Shown one piece after another: positions 45,082 through 52,880 of a DNA stretch of 64,000 nucleotides; the first letter of the stretch is position 1; the number at the start of each line of letters is the position of its first letter. Location: NCBI RefSeq assembly GCF_019613795.1, contig NZ_CP080429.1, positions 277,501 through 341,500 on the forward strand. The letters are read 5' to 3'. A program made the translations under genes and the position numbers. This stretch comes from Flavobacterium litorale. GTDB taxonomy: Bacteria; Bacteroidota; Bacteroidia; Flavobacteriales; Flavobacteriaceae. The notes beneath the pieces were generated by a model. That model had not been told where the DNA came from, searched no databases, and saw only the letters and a list, made by a program, of their open reading frames with translations.

Positions 45082-46059
45082 CTATTTTTTACGCTCTATA
45101 ACGTAATTAACCATTAGTACAAGGGCATCTTTGTAGGGAGATGAAGGATATTCGTTTAAAATTAAAAGTGCTTCTTCTCGAAATTCTGCCATTTTTTCTT
45201 CGGCATAAGTAAGTCCCCCTGTTTGCTTTACAAAAGCAATAACTTCTTTTACACGCTTTTTATCTTTATTGTGGTTTTTAACCGAATTGATAACCCATTT
45301 TTTTTCGGCTTTAGTACAGTTGTTAAGTGCATAAATTAACGGGAGCGTCATTTTTTGCTCTTTTATATCAATACCCGTAGGTTTACCAATAGCGTCATCG
45401 GTATAATCAAAAAGGTCGTCCTTTATCTGAAACGCCATACCTATTAACTCGCCAAAACGACGCATTTTTTCGGTATGCACATCATCTGGTGCTACCGAGC
45501 AGGCACCCAAAGCACAACAGGCAGCAATTAAGGTTGCTGTTTTTTGGCGTATAATTTCGTAGTAAATAGCCTCGGTAATATCCAGTCGGCGCGCTTTTTC
45601 TATCTGTAAAAGTTCGCCTTCGCTCATTTCACGCACAGCCACCGATATGATTTTTAGTAAATCGAAATCGCCATGATCTATAGAGAGTAATAAGCCTTTA
45701 GAAAGCAAATAGTCGCCAACCAGTACGGCAATTTTGTTTTTCCATAACGCATTTATTGAGAAGAATCCCCTACGCCTGTTACTATCGTCAACCACATCAT
45801 CGTGTACTAGTGTTGCCGTATGGATTAACTCTATTACAGCAGCACCCCTATAGGTACGCTCGTTTACTGTACCGCCACTAATCATTTTAGCAGTGAGAAA
45901 AACAAACATAGGGCGCATTTGTTTCCCCTTACGGTTTACAATGTAATAGGTTATACGGTTGAGTAGTGCAACTTTAGATGACATTGATTCGTGAAACTTT
46001 CCTTCAAAAAGTTCCATTTCACGAACGATGGGTTGCTTTATTTGTTCAACGATTTTCAT
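45082..46059 (-). CDS. polyprenyl diphosphate synthase
   Basis: A 325-residue trans-type isoprenyl synthase. The first Asp-rich motif is in LVHDDVVDDSNRRRG (about 85-98) and the second in FQIKDDLFDYTDD; GKQMRP at 45-50 binds substrate. Members of this IspB-like group make octaprenyl or heptaprenyl chains, normally the side chain of menaquinone. Chain length cannot be read with certainty. Its -7 box lies only seven bases from the ATG. Confidence 0.92.
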   Translation of the reverse strand: MKIVEQIKQPIVREMELFEGKFHESMSSKVALLNRITYYIVNRKGKQMRPMFVFLTAKMISGGTVNERTYRGAAVIELIHTATLVHDDVVDDSNRRRGFFSINALWKNKIAVLVGDYLLSKGLLLSIDHGDFDLLKIISVAVREMSEGELLQIEKARRLDITEAIYYEIIRQKTATLIAACCALGACSVAPDDVHTEKMRRFGELIGMAFQIKDDLFDYTDDAIGKPTGIDIKEQKMTLPLIYALNNCTKAEKKWVINSVKNHNKDKKRVKEVIAFVKQTGGLTYAEEKMAEFREEALLILNEYPSSPYKDALVLMVNYVIERKK

Positions 46060-46066
46060 TTGGTTG

Positions 46067-46074
46067 CAAAGATA
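46067..46074 (-). promoter_or_regulatory. -7 box of polyprenyl synthase gene
   Basis: Minus strand TATCTTTG, perfect TAnnTTTG. Predicted start near 46063 gives a leader of only about 4 nt. Confidence 0.5.
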
Positions 46075-46126
46075 CTACAATTGGAAACTATGCTTTTTAA
46101 ATAATTGTAAAAATTATTTTTTTCTA

Positions 46127-46156
46127 TTTGAATATATTTTATAATATCTATTTTTG
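46127..46156 (+). promoter_or_regulatory. promoter of lipoprotein protease gene
   Basis: TTTG (46127-46130), 18 nt spacer, TATTTTTG (46149-46156). Predicted start near 46160, leader about 27 nt to the ATG at 46187. Confidence 0.7.
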
Positions 46157-46186
46157 CGCTTTAACAAAAATTTAACCGATAATAGC

Positions 46187-47710
46187 ATGAAACAATTTTT
46201 CTCTAGGGTATTACTATTGTTAGTAATATTTTCATTAACACTTACCAGTTGCGCTTCTATCTTAAACGGTAAACATCAAAAAGTTACAATCAAAACTGCT
46301 TCTTCAGACTCTAAAGTTTATGTAGATGGCGAATTGAGAGGAACAGGAAAGAATGTTGTAACAAAAATAGAAAGGAACAGGCGAGTAAAACAAATAATGG
46401 TAGAACGCGAAGGCTATAAGCCTGACTATAAAGTACACTATCAAGATAGAAAATCGCCTTGGTATATAATGTCTTGGATTCCTTTTGGAGTGCTTCTTTA
46501 TCCTCCATTTATGGATTACGGACCCAAAGCATACAATTACCCTAAAGAGTTAAGTGTAGGTAAAAATATGCCGAAAATACAAACTAGAGCAGAAGATGAA
46601 AAATATGTTTATTTAAGGAATACTGCTTTTGATGTTAAAAAAGAGGATATTAAGTATACTTCTATAAAAAATAGAAATTACAAGAAAAAGAAAGATAAAT
46701 ATAAGAATATTGATATTGATAAGGAAGATCTGAAATTTGATAATAGTGTATTTAGTGAAACTGTAACCGAAATTCTAGAAAAGAATAACTATATAGATAC
46801 TACTAAAACTATTTTTAAAAGTAATACTAACTCCTTATATATATCCGCTAAAGTAACTAAAGTTAGATTTGAATATGTATATGCATACGAAGCTAAAACT
46901 TTAATGAACTTTATTATTTCTAAACTTGATATTGAATGGGAAATATATGATTTATATAATCAACCTAAGTATAAAAAATCATATAAGAGCGAATCAGGAC
47001 AGTTTAGGGCTGATGAAGATGCTTTTAAAAATAGCGTTGAGGATGCTATATCGGCTTCATTCTTCGAGTTTATGAGCACTGAAACCGTGAAAGAGCTTAT
47101 AAAACAACAAGAAAGTAAAGAGCTGAAATTAGAGAAGTTTAAAATTACTAAGCCTACACCTATAGCGGGACTTGAGCAGGCTATGGAAGCTACGGTAACA
47201 ATTAAAGGAGATAAAGGTCATGGTAGTGGATGTTTTATTAGTAACGACGGATATATTATAACAAACTTTCATGTAGTTGCTGCAAATGACAAGATTACAG
47301 TAATAACCAAAGACGGTAAAGAGCTTACTGCAACTATAGTACGCAAAACAGAGTACTCTGATTTAGCACTAATTAAAGTAGATACTACCAGTGAGTTTGC
47401 ATTTACCCTGCCTACAGAGAAAAATTACAAAATAGGTGAAGATATTTTTGCTATTGGTACTCCAAAATCTATAGAACTAGGGCAATCGTTAAGTAAAGGT
47501 ATTATATCTGGATTCCGTACATATGAAGATAATAAAATGATACAAACCGATGCTAGCGTTAATGGTGGCAATAGTGGTGGCGCACTCGTAAATAAAAATG
47601 GTGATTTTATTGGAGTTGTTAATGCCAAAGTATTTGGTGTAGGTGTGGAAGGACTTGGTTTTTCTATCCCTGCCGAAACTATTTTTGAGGACCTAAATAT
47701 TACGTATTAA
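46187..47710 (+). CDS. lipoprotein with PEGA-like and trypsin-like protease domains
   Basis: A 507-residue lipoprotein, lipobox ending at Cys22 (LTLTSC). A PEGA-like segment follows (about 32-75: KVTIKTASSDSKVYVDGEL). The middle region (about 130-310) is Lys-rich and not recognised. The C-terminal domain (about 328-507) is a DegP-like serine protease with His362 (TNFHVVAA), Asp392 (SDLALIKV) and Ser463 (GNSGGALV); no PDZ domain follows. Probably periplasmic quality control or signalling. The AT-rich, AAA/AGA-heavy codon use of the middle region differs from neighbours and may mean transfer. ATG 46187 is chosen because the lipoprotein signal starts there. Confidence 0.82.
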   Translation: MKQFFSRVLLLLVIFSLTLTSCASILNGKHQKVTIKTASSDSKVYVDGELRGTGKNVVTKIERNRRVKQIMVEREGYKPDYKVHYQDRKSPWYIMSWIPFGVLLYPPFMDYGPKAYNYPKELSVGKNMPKIQTRAEDEKYVYLRNTAFDVKKEDIKYTSIKNRNYKKKKDKYKNIDIDKEDLKFDNSVFSETVTEILEKNNYIDTTKTIFKSNTNSLYISAKVTKVRFEYVYAYEAKTLMNFIISKLDIEWEIYDLYNQPKYKKSYKSESGQFRADEDAFKNSVEDAISASFFEFMSTETVKELIKQQESKELKLEKFKITKPTPIAGLEQAMEATVTIKGDKGHGSGCFISNDGYIITNFHVVAANDKITVITKDGKELTATIVRKTEYSDLALIKVDTTSEFAFTLPTEKNYKIGEDIFAIGTPKSIELGQSLSKGIISGFRTYEDNKMIQTDASVNGGNSGGALVNKNGDFIGVVNAKVFGVGVEGLGFSIPAETIFEDLNITY

Positions 47711-47727
47711 CATATTACATGATCTAT

Positions 47728-47762
47728 AAAAAAAGCGTCAGTTTATAAACTGACGCTTTTTT
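47728..47762. terminator. bidirectional terminator
   Basis: Perfect palindrome: seven A, GCGTCAGTTTA/TAAACTGACGC, six T. It lies between the convergent lipoprotein protease and rlmN genes. Confidence 0.9.
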
Positions 47763-47789
47763 ATTATTTGTTATGCAATAAATACCGTA

Positions 47790-48842
47790 CTAGGAAACAG
47801 AGTCATTTTTATTTGCTAATTGTCCACAAGCAGCATCAATATCTTTACCACGGCTTCGCCTTACTTTTACAACAATATCGTTGCGCTCTAATGCTTTTAT
47901 GTAATTGTCTGTAGCAGCGCTATCTGCTTGCTGAAATTCGCCATCGTCTATAGGGTTATACTCAATAAGGTTTACTTTACAAGGCACATATTTACAAAAT
48001 TTCACTAGTGCATCAATCGCTGCCTTGTCATCGTTAATACCTCTCCAAACAACATATTCGTAGGTTACACGGCTCTTGGTTATATTATACCAATACTCTA
48101 ACGACTCCCTCAAATCTTGCAACGGGAACTTTTCGCTAAAAGGCATTATACGCGCCCTTACCTCATCAATACCTGAGTGTAACGATACGGCAAGGTTAAA
48201 CTTAACACCATCGTCTGCCAACTTTTTTATCATTTTGGGTATACCCGATGTAGATACTGTTATACGTTTGGGGGACATGCCTAAGCCTTCGGGCGATGTT
48301 ATTTTATCAATAGCTTTAATAACGTTATTATAATTCATCAAAGGTTCGCCCATTCCCATAAACACAATGTTAGATAATGGTCGGTCATGATACAAACGGC
48401 TTTCGTTATCTATAGCCACTACCTGGTCGTAAATTTCGTCAGGGTTTAGGTTACGCATTCTTTTTAAACGCGCAGTAGCACAAAAATTACAATCGAGGCT
48501 ACAACCTACTTGGCTGGATACACAAGCGGTGGTACGGGTATTGGTAGGGATAAGCACGGACTCTACTACCAAACCATCATGAAGGCGTACAGCATTTTTT
48601 ACCGTACCATCGCTACTTCGCTGCATTTGGTCTACCCGTATGTGATTGATAACAAAGTTATCTTCCAATAGCTCACGAGTAGCTTTGGAAACATTGGTCA
48701 TATCCGTAAAGGAATGCGCCCCTTTGTTCCAAAGCCACTCGTAAACTTGGTTACCCCTAAAGGCTTTATCACCTTGAGCCACAAAAAAATCGCGTAATTG
48801 CTCTTTTGTAAGTGCTCTAATGTCTTTCTTATCCGTTTGCAT
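47790..48842 (-). CDS. rlmN: dual-specificity RNA methyltransferase RlmN
   Basis: Radical-SAM enzyme of 350 residues methylating C2 of A2503 in 23S rRNA and A37 of some tRNAs. Cluster motif C114-x3-C118-x2-C121 (CSLDCNFC), GMGEPLMNYNNV, and the C-terminal Cys in IDAACGQL that forms the methyl-transfer intermediate are present. The -7 box is only four bases before the ATG, so the transcript is probably leaderless. Confidence 0.96.
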   Translation of the reverse strand: MQTDKKDIRALTKEQLRDFFVAQGDKAFRGNQVYEWLWNKGAHSFTDMTNVSKATRELLEDNFVINHIRVDQMQRSSDGTVKNAVRLHDGLVVESVLIPTNTRTTACVSSQVGCSLDCNFCATARLKRMRNLNPDEIYDQVVAIDNESRLYHDRPLSNIVFMGMGEPLMNYNNVIKAIDKITSPEGLGMSPKRITVSTSGIPKMIKKLADDGVKFNLAVSLHSGIDEVRARIMPFSEKFPLQDLRESLEYWYNITKSRVTYEYVVWRGINDDKAAIDALVKFCKYVPCKVNLIEYNPIDDGEFQQADSAATDNYIKALERNDIVVKVRRSRGKDIDAACGQLANKNDSVS

Positions 48843-48846
48843 GGCG

Positions 48847-48854
48847 CAAAGGTA
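48847..48854 (-). promoter_or_regulatory. -7 box of rlmN
   Basis: Minus strand TACCTTTG followed by CGCC and the ATG of rlmN. Perfect TAnnTTTG; predicted start at or one base before the start codon. No -33 TTTG seen. Confidence 0.5.
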
Positions 48855-48889
48855 GTAACTATTTACTAATTACTAGGCTGCACTTGCTT

Positions 48890-51154
48890 TTACTCTTTTA
48901 TCAGTTTAACGTTGGTTGTTTTACCTGTAACATCGGTAACTTGTAGTACGTATACACCGTTATTTGCCCACGTTATATCAAAGCTACTTTTGCCAGTACT
49001 AAATGTACCACTGGTTACTACTTGCCCTAACATATTGTATAACTGGTAGTTTACAGCACTTGTGCTTGTTACTACGGTATTGAAGATGCCCGAAGATGGA
49101 TTGGGGTATACCTTAAACGCATCTTTAAATGATGTTTGGGTTACCGAAAGGTTTTCATCTATAGCAAAGGTTACAGATTCGAAATCATCAAAATCACCCC
49201 CTACAACAATTGTAGTGCCGCCTCCGTTTGTGGTAAGCGAATAGCTACCGTTACCATTTGCACAACAAATACCATCGCCAAAGGAATCATCTATAGTAAA
49301 GGTATAACAGCCTGCATCAAGGTCGAATTCTTCAGTATACGATTGGTTTGATGCATAATTGTTGCCGCTGTAAAGTACTGTGTTATTTGCATCAGTAAGT
49401 TTCCACGATGTATCATTACCATAATCATCTGTTAGTAAACTAAACATTACGGTATCTGCTGGGTATACGTTTATATTAAAAGTTTCCGATACGTTATTGT
49501 TATCTGCATTTTCATCTGGCATAGCCCCTCCATTAGGGTTATTTACATTAGCTGTAAATGTGTTTTCGCCAGTAGTACCCGTCATTTCTGGCAATGTAAC
49601 ATTTACGCTTTGCCCAGTAGTAAGCGAACCTGTCCAGTTGTACGCCATAGGTGTACCATTATTAAGTTGGTAGTTTATTTGTACCGATGTAAGCGTGTTA
49701 GTACCATTGTTGCTCAGTACTACTACTGGTGTAATTGTAGGGCTACAAGGATTATTGTTAAGATTGAATATTGCTAGCTGTGGGTCTGTTTGGTAAATTA
49801 TTGCCAAAGGATAATAATCTAACGTTACTAGGTTGGTATTGGTAGGATCCAACCACTCGCGCAGCCTGCGCGATGCTGTAGGACCTGCATCCCAAGAAAC
49901 ACCAAACCTACCATAAATATCGCTCCCGCCATTATCGTTAGTGCCTGCACAAGCAGCAGTACCTGCAAACAATTGCCCAATAATTCGACCGTTATTATCG
50001 AATAAGGGAGAACCTGACGAACCACCTTCGGTAACGCCTAAATCCCAATCGTTAATTTGCCACATCGATTGACCTCCGTTACTAATAGGTGTGGGTTGGT
50101 TATAATCGCGGCACACCTTCATAATATCGCCTGCGGGGTGGTGTATACCAAATGTAGATGTTGGTGTTATATCGCTCCTGTCCCAGCCTGCCCATACCAA
50201 ATCCCAATCGTCAGGTAAATCTGCCGTAATCTCTACCAAACAAAAATCGGTTGCTGCACGCCTAGCACGTAATACCGCACCACTGGCTGTTTGTAAAAAA
50301 TCGTTGTTGCTAGTACTATTGGTAGTACTGGCACATACAGGGTTAGGACTTATCCAGTTAAAACGGAACGCCCATTGTGCGGGATTGGAATAACAGTGAT
50401 TTGCGGTTAAAAAGTAGGGTGTACCATCGTTACTTGTATTGTTTACCAAAGCTCCTGAGCAGAAACTCGTACCGCCTACAAGCATAAGGGCTACTGCCTT
50501 TTTATTTATTTCTTTTAAATCTTGTATATCATTAATAATACAATCCACATCGTAATTACAGTTTCCTGAGTCGTTTAAGTCTAATGTCGATTTCGTGAAC
50601 GATTCGCTAGTACGGTAACCGTGTATTAACTTAAATATCTCCAGTTTACCTTGCCCTAACACATCGGCAGGCTCATGGTATTCTAGCCATATATCTTCGC
50701 CCTTTACAAGCCAAGTACCCAATACACGTTGCTCGTTATTTTGCTTCTCATCGTAAGCACCAAGTAAATCCTCTCTGTCGTTACTGTACAAATATAATGT
50801 AGCACCTTTAGGCATATAAAAATCACTAAACAAAAAGTTCATTGTTTTTGCACCTTCCGATTGGAAACGGATTCTCCAAATACGGCTACCATCGGCTAGC
50901 GTATGCCAGCTTCCGCTGCTCTCCATATTATAATCTATAATAAACTCATGTCCAAAACGCCATGGTATATCTTTCCTGTTTTCGTTTTCCTTGTCCTCCC
51001 GTTGTAATGCTCCCAAGTCAAATTCAGGCATACTTATGGGGGTAACTAACTCTAGGTTACGTAACTTCCAGCTTTTGGGCTTACCTTGGTTGGTAACCTG
51101 CGCCTGCGCCAAAAAGCCGAGTAACAAAAAGCATAAAGTAATTTTAAATTTCAT
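48890..51154 (-). CDS. secreted trypsin-like protease with T9SS sorting domain
   Basis: A 754-residue exported protease. Signal peptide 1-19 (ending AQAQ), an N-terminal region (20-200), then a trypsin fold resembling lysyl endopeptidase with His253 (TANHCYSN), Asp303 (ATDFCLVEI) and Ser380 (GGSSGSPLF), plus several paired cysteines. Ig-like and DUF-type beta domains (about 455-660) follow. The C-terminal type A sorting domain (about 680-754: VYPNPSSG, YNMLGQVV, NNGVYVLQV, KLIKE) directs export by the type IX secretion system. ATG at 51154 is chosen because the signal peptide begins there. Confidence 0.92.
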   Translation of the reverse strand: MKFKITLCFLLLGFLAQAQVTNQGKPKSWKLRNLELVTPISMPEFDLGALQREDKENENRKDIPWRFGHEFIIDYNMESSGSWHTLADGSRIWRIRFQSEGAKTMNFLFSDFYMPKGATLYLYSNDREDLLGAYDEKQNNEQRVLGTWLVKGEDIWLEYHEPADVLGQGKLEIFKLIHGYRTSESFTKSTLDLNDSGNCNYDVDCIINDIQDLKEINKKAVALMLVGGTSFCSGALVNNTSNDGTPYFLTANHCYSNPAQWAFRFNWISPNPVCASTTNSTSNNDFLQTASGAVLRARRAATDFCLVEITADLPDDWDLVWAGWDRSDITPTSTFGIHHPAGDIMKVCRDYNQPTPISNGGQSMWQINDWDLGVTEGGSSGSPLFDNNGRIIGQLFAGTAACAGTNDNGGSDIYGRFGVSWDAGPTASRRLREWLDPTNTNLVTLDYYPLAIIYQTDPQLAIFNLNNNPCSPTITPVVVLSNNGTNTLTSVQINYQLNNGTPMAYNWTGSLTTGQSVNVTLPEMTGTTGENTFTANVNNPNGGAMPDENADNNNVSETFNINVYPADTVMFSLLTDDYGNDTSWKLTDANNTVLYSGNNYASNQSYTEEFDLDAGCYTFTIDDSFGDGICCANGNGSYSLTTNGGGTTIVVGGDFDDFESVTFAIDENLSVTQTSFKDAFKVYPNPSSGIFNTVVTSTSAVNYQLYNMLGQVVTSGTFSTGKSSFDITWANNGVYVLQVTDVTGKTTNVKLIKE

Positions 51155-51243
51155 AGTTTTTATTTTATTGCGTTGTAAATTTAACCTTTTTATAAAGATT
51201 ATGTGTTGTAACACGAAATTAACAGGATTATTGCATTGATTGC

Positions 51244-51251
51244 TAACTTTA
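51244..51251 (+). promoter_or_regulatory. candidate -7 box of O-methyltransferase gene
   Basis: TAACTTTA-C, 17 bp before the ATG, predicted leader about 13 nt. One-base variant of TAnnTTTG. Confidence 0.35.
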
Positions 51252-51267
51252 CGAAAACATTGAAATT

Positions 51268-51909
51268 ATGAATTTTATATCAGAAGATTTAGAACATTAC
51301 GCAACACAACACAGCCAAGATGAACCGGAACTGCTAACGGCACTGAACCGCGAAACACACCAAAAAATATTGCAACCGCGTATGCTTAGCGGGCATTTTC
51401 AGGGTAGGGTATTGAGTATGTTATCTAAAATTATAAACCCAAAACACATATTAGAGATAGGCACGTATACAGGATATGCCACTTTGTGCCTTGCAGAAGG
51501 GCTTGCACAAAACGGTACTATTGATACTATTGATGTAAATGAGGAACTTTACGATTTCCAGAAGAAGTATTTTGAAAAATCAGACTGGAGTAACCAAATA
51601 CACCAACATTTGGGCGATGCTTTGGAAATTATACCACAACTGGACAAAAATTTTGATTTGGTTTTTATAGATGCCGATAAAGAAAACTATGCTAAGTACT
51701 TTAACCTTATAGTACCAAAAATGAATACAGGTGGTATTATATTAAGTGATAATGTACTTTGGAGTGGTAAAGTGCTTGAACCTGCCAAACCTAACGATAC
51801 GAGTACGGCTGCCTTAATTGAATACAATACATTGCTGAAGGACGACCCTAGGGTAGAAACAGTATTACTACCCATTAGAGATGGACTTAGCGTAAGTAGG
51901 GTACTTTAA
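51268..51909 (+). CDS. O-methyltransferase (class I, catechol-OMT-like)
   Basis: A 213-residue SAM-dependent methyltransferase of the Methyltransf_3 group. SAM motif HILEIGTYTGYATLCLAEGL, then IDTIDVNEEL. Metal-site segments are FDLVFIDADKENYAKYF and IILSDNVLWSGKV. The family uses a divalent metal and methylates catechol-like hydroxyls; the substrate here is unknown. Its stop codon overlaps that of the convergent PAP2 gene by 4 bp. Confidence 0.9.
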   Translation: MNFISEDLEHYATQHSQDEPELLTALNRETHQKILQPRMLSGHFQGRVLSMLSKIINPKHILEIGTYTGYATLCLAEGLAQNGTIDTIDVNEELYDFQKKYFEKSDWSNQIHQHLGDALEIIPQLDKNFDLVFIDADKENYAKYFNLIVPKMNTGGIILSDNVLWSGKVLEPAKPNDTSTAALIEYNTLLKDDPRVETVLLPIRDGLSVSRVL

Positions 51910-52481
51910 ACTTTTTTGGATTGCGGAAAATATTTTTTCCGTAAGTAGCGGTATAGTACTAGTACTACAGATGCCATTAGTATACCCCATACATAGCCCG
52001 TTAGTATATCTAGCGGGTAGTGTAAGCCTAAATAAATACGACTATAGGCAAATACCAAAGGCCATAAAAATATAATCCAGATGTGCTTAACATACGGCTT
52101 TAATATGGTGTACAGGAAAAATGCTGATGCCATTGAGTTAGAGGCATGCCCCGAGAAAAAACTAAACGAACTACGTTGTTTTACTGCTCTTACTATTCCC
52201 TCAAGGTCTGGGGCGTTGCAAGGGCGTAATCGTTCAAAATAATGCTTAAAAAAGTTAGTACTTTGGTCGGTAATGGTTATTAGCAAGGCTATTATTACTA
52301 TAGCAAGTAATGCATGGCGCCACTTGAGCTCTTTAAAGGTAAAGTAAAATATTATTAAAAATACGGGTATCCAGTTAAATTGCTTTGTTAAGAACATCCA
52401 TAAAGCATCCCATTTTTCGGAGCCTAAGCTGTTTAGGAAAATAAACACATCCCTATCCAACTGTAATAACGAATCTAGCAT
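51906..52481 (-). CDS. PAP2-family membrane phosphatase
   Basis: A 191-residue inner-membrane phosphatase with about six hydrophobic segments. The three family motifs are intact: KHYFERLRP, FSGHA and SRIYLGLHYPLD. Possible substrates are phosphatidic acid, phosphatidylglycerol phosphate or undecaprenyl diphosphate; the sequence alone does not decide. Its start overlaps the tatA stop by one base. Confidence 0.88.
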   Translation of the reverse strand: MLDSLLQLDRDVFIFLNSLGSEKWDALWMFLTKQFNWIPVFLIIFYFTFKELKWRHALLAIVIIALLITITDQSTNFFKHYFERLRPCNAPDLEGIVRAVKQRSSFSFFSGHASNSMASAFFLYTILKPYVKHIWIIFLWPLVFAYSRIYLGLHYPLDILTGYVWGILMASVVLVLYRYLRKKYFPQSKKV

Positions 52482-52774
52482 TATCGCATTCTTTTTACAG
52501 GTCCAGAGATATCTTCAATATCTTCCTTTATTTTATTTACCTCATCTGCCATATCCTTACCAACACCATCGTTGCCAATATCTTTTATTGTTTTTTTAAT
52601 ATCCTCAACCTCGGCAGTTTTGTGTATTTCGGTTTTAATGTCGTTGGTAGCATTTTTAAGTTGCTTCATCCCTTTACCCAACGTACGCGCCATTTCGGGT
52701 ACTTTATCAGAACCAAAAAGCATCAATACGATAAGTATTACGAAGAAAAGTTCTCCTCCACCTATTCCAAACAT
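52481..52774 (-). CDS. tatA: twin-arginine translocase subunit TatA/TatE
   Basis: A 97-residue protein with the TatA layout: short N-terminus with one hydrophobic helix (about 5-20: GELFFVILIVLMLFGSDKVPEMARTLGKG), the hinge around FGSDKVP, an amphipathic helix, then a charged tail. It forms the pore-like part of the Tat system for folded proteins. tatC is not adjacent. Co-transcribed with the PAP2 gene. Confidence 0.92.
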   Translation of the reverse strand: MFGIGGGELFFVILIVLMLFGSDKVPEMARTLGKGMKQLKNATNDIKTEIHKTAEVEDIKKTIKDIGNDGVGKDMADEVNKIKEDIEDISGPVKRMR

Positions 52775-52880
52775 AGCTTAAAAAAATTTACTACAAATGT
52801 AATTATATTTACGATGTTTTACTTACTGCGCGCTTTAGTTTTGCTTGTATTTAAATTTTATTTAACCCAAAGCCACTTGT

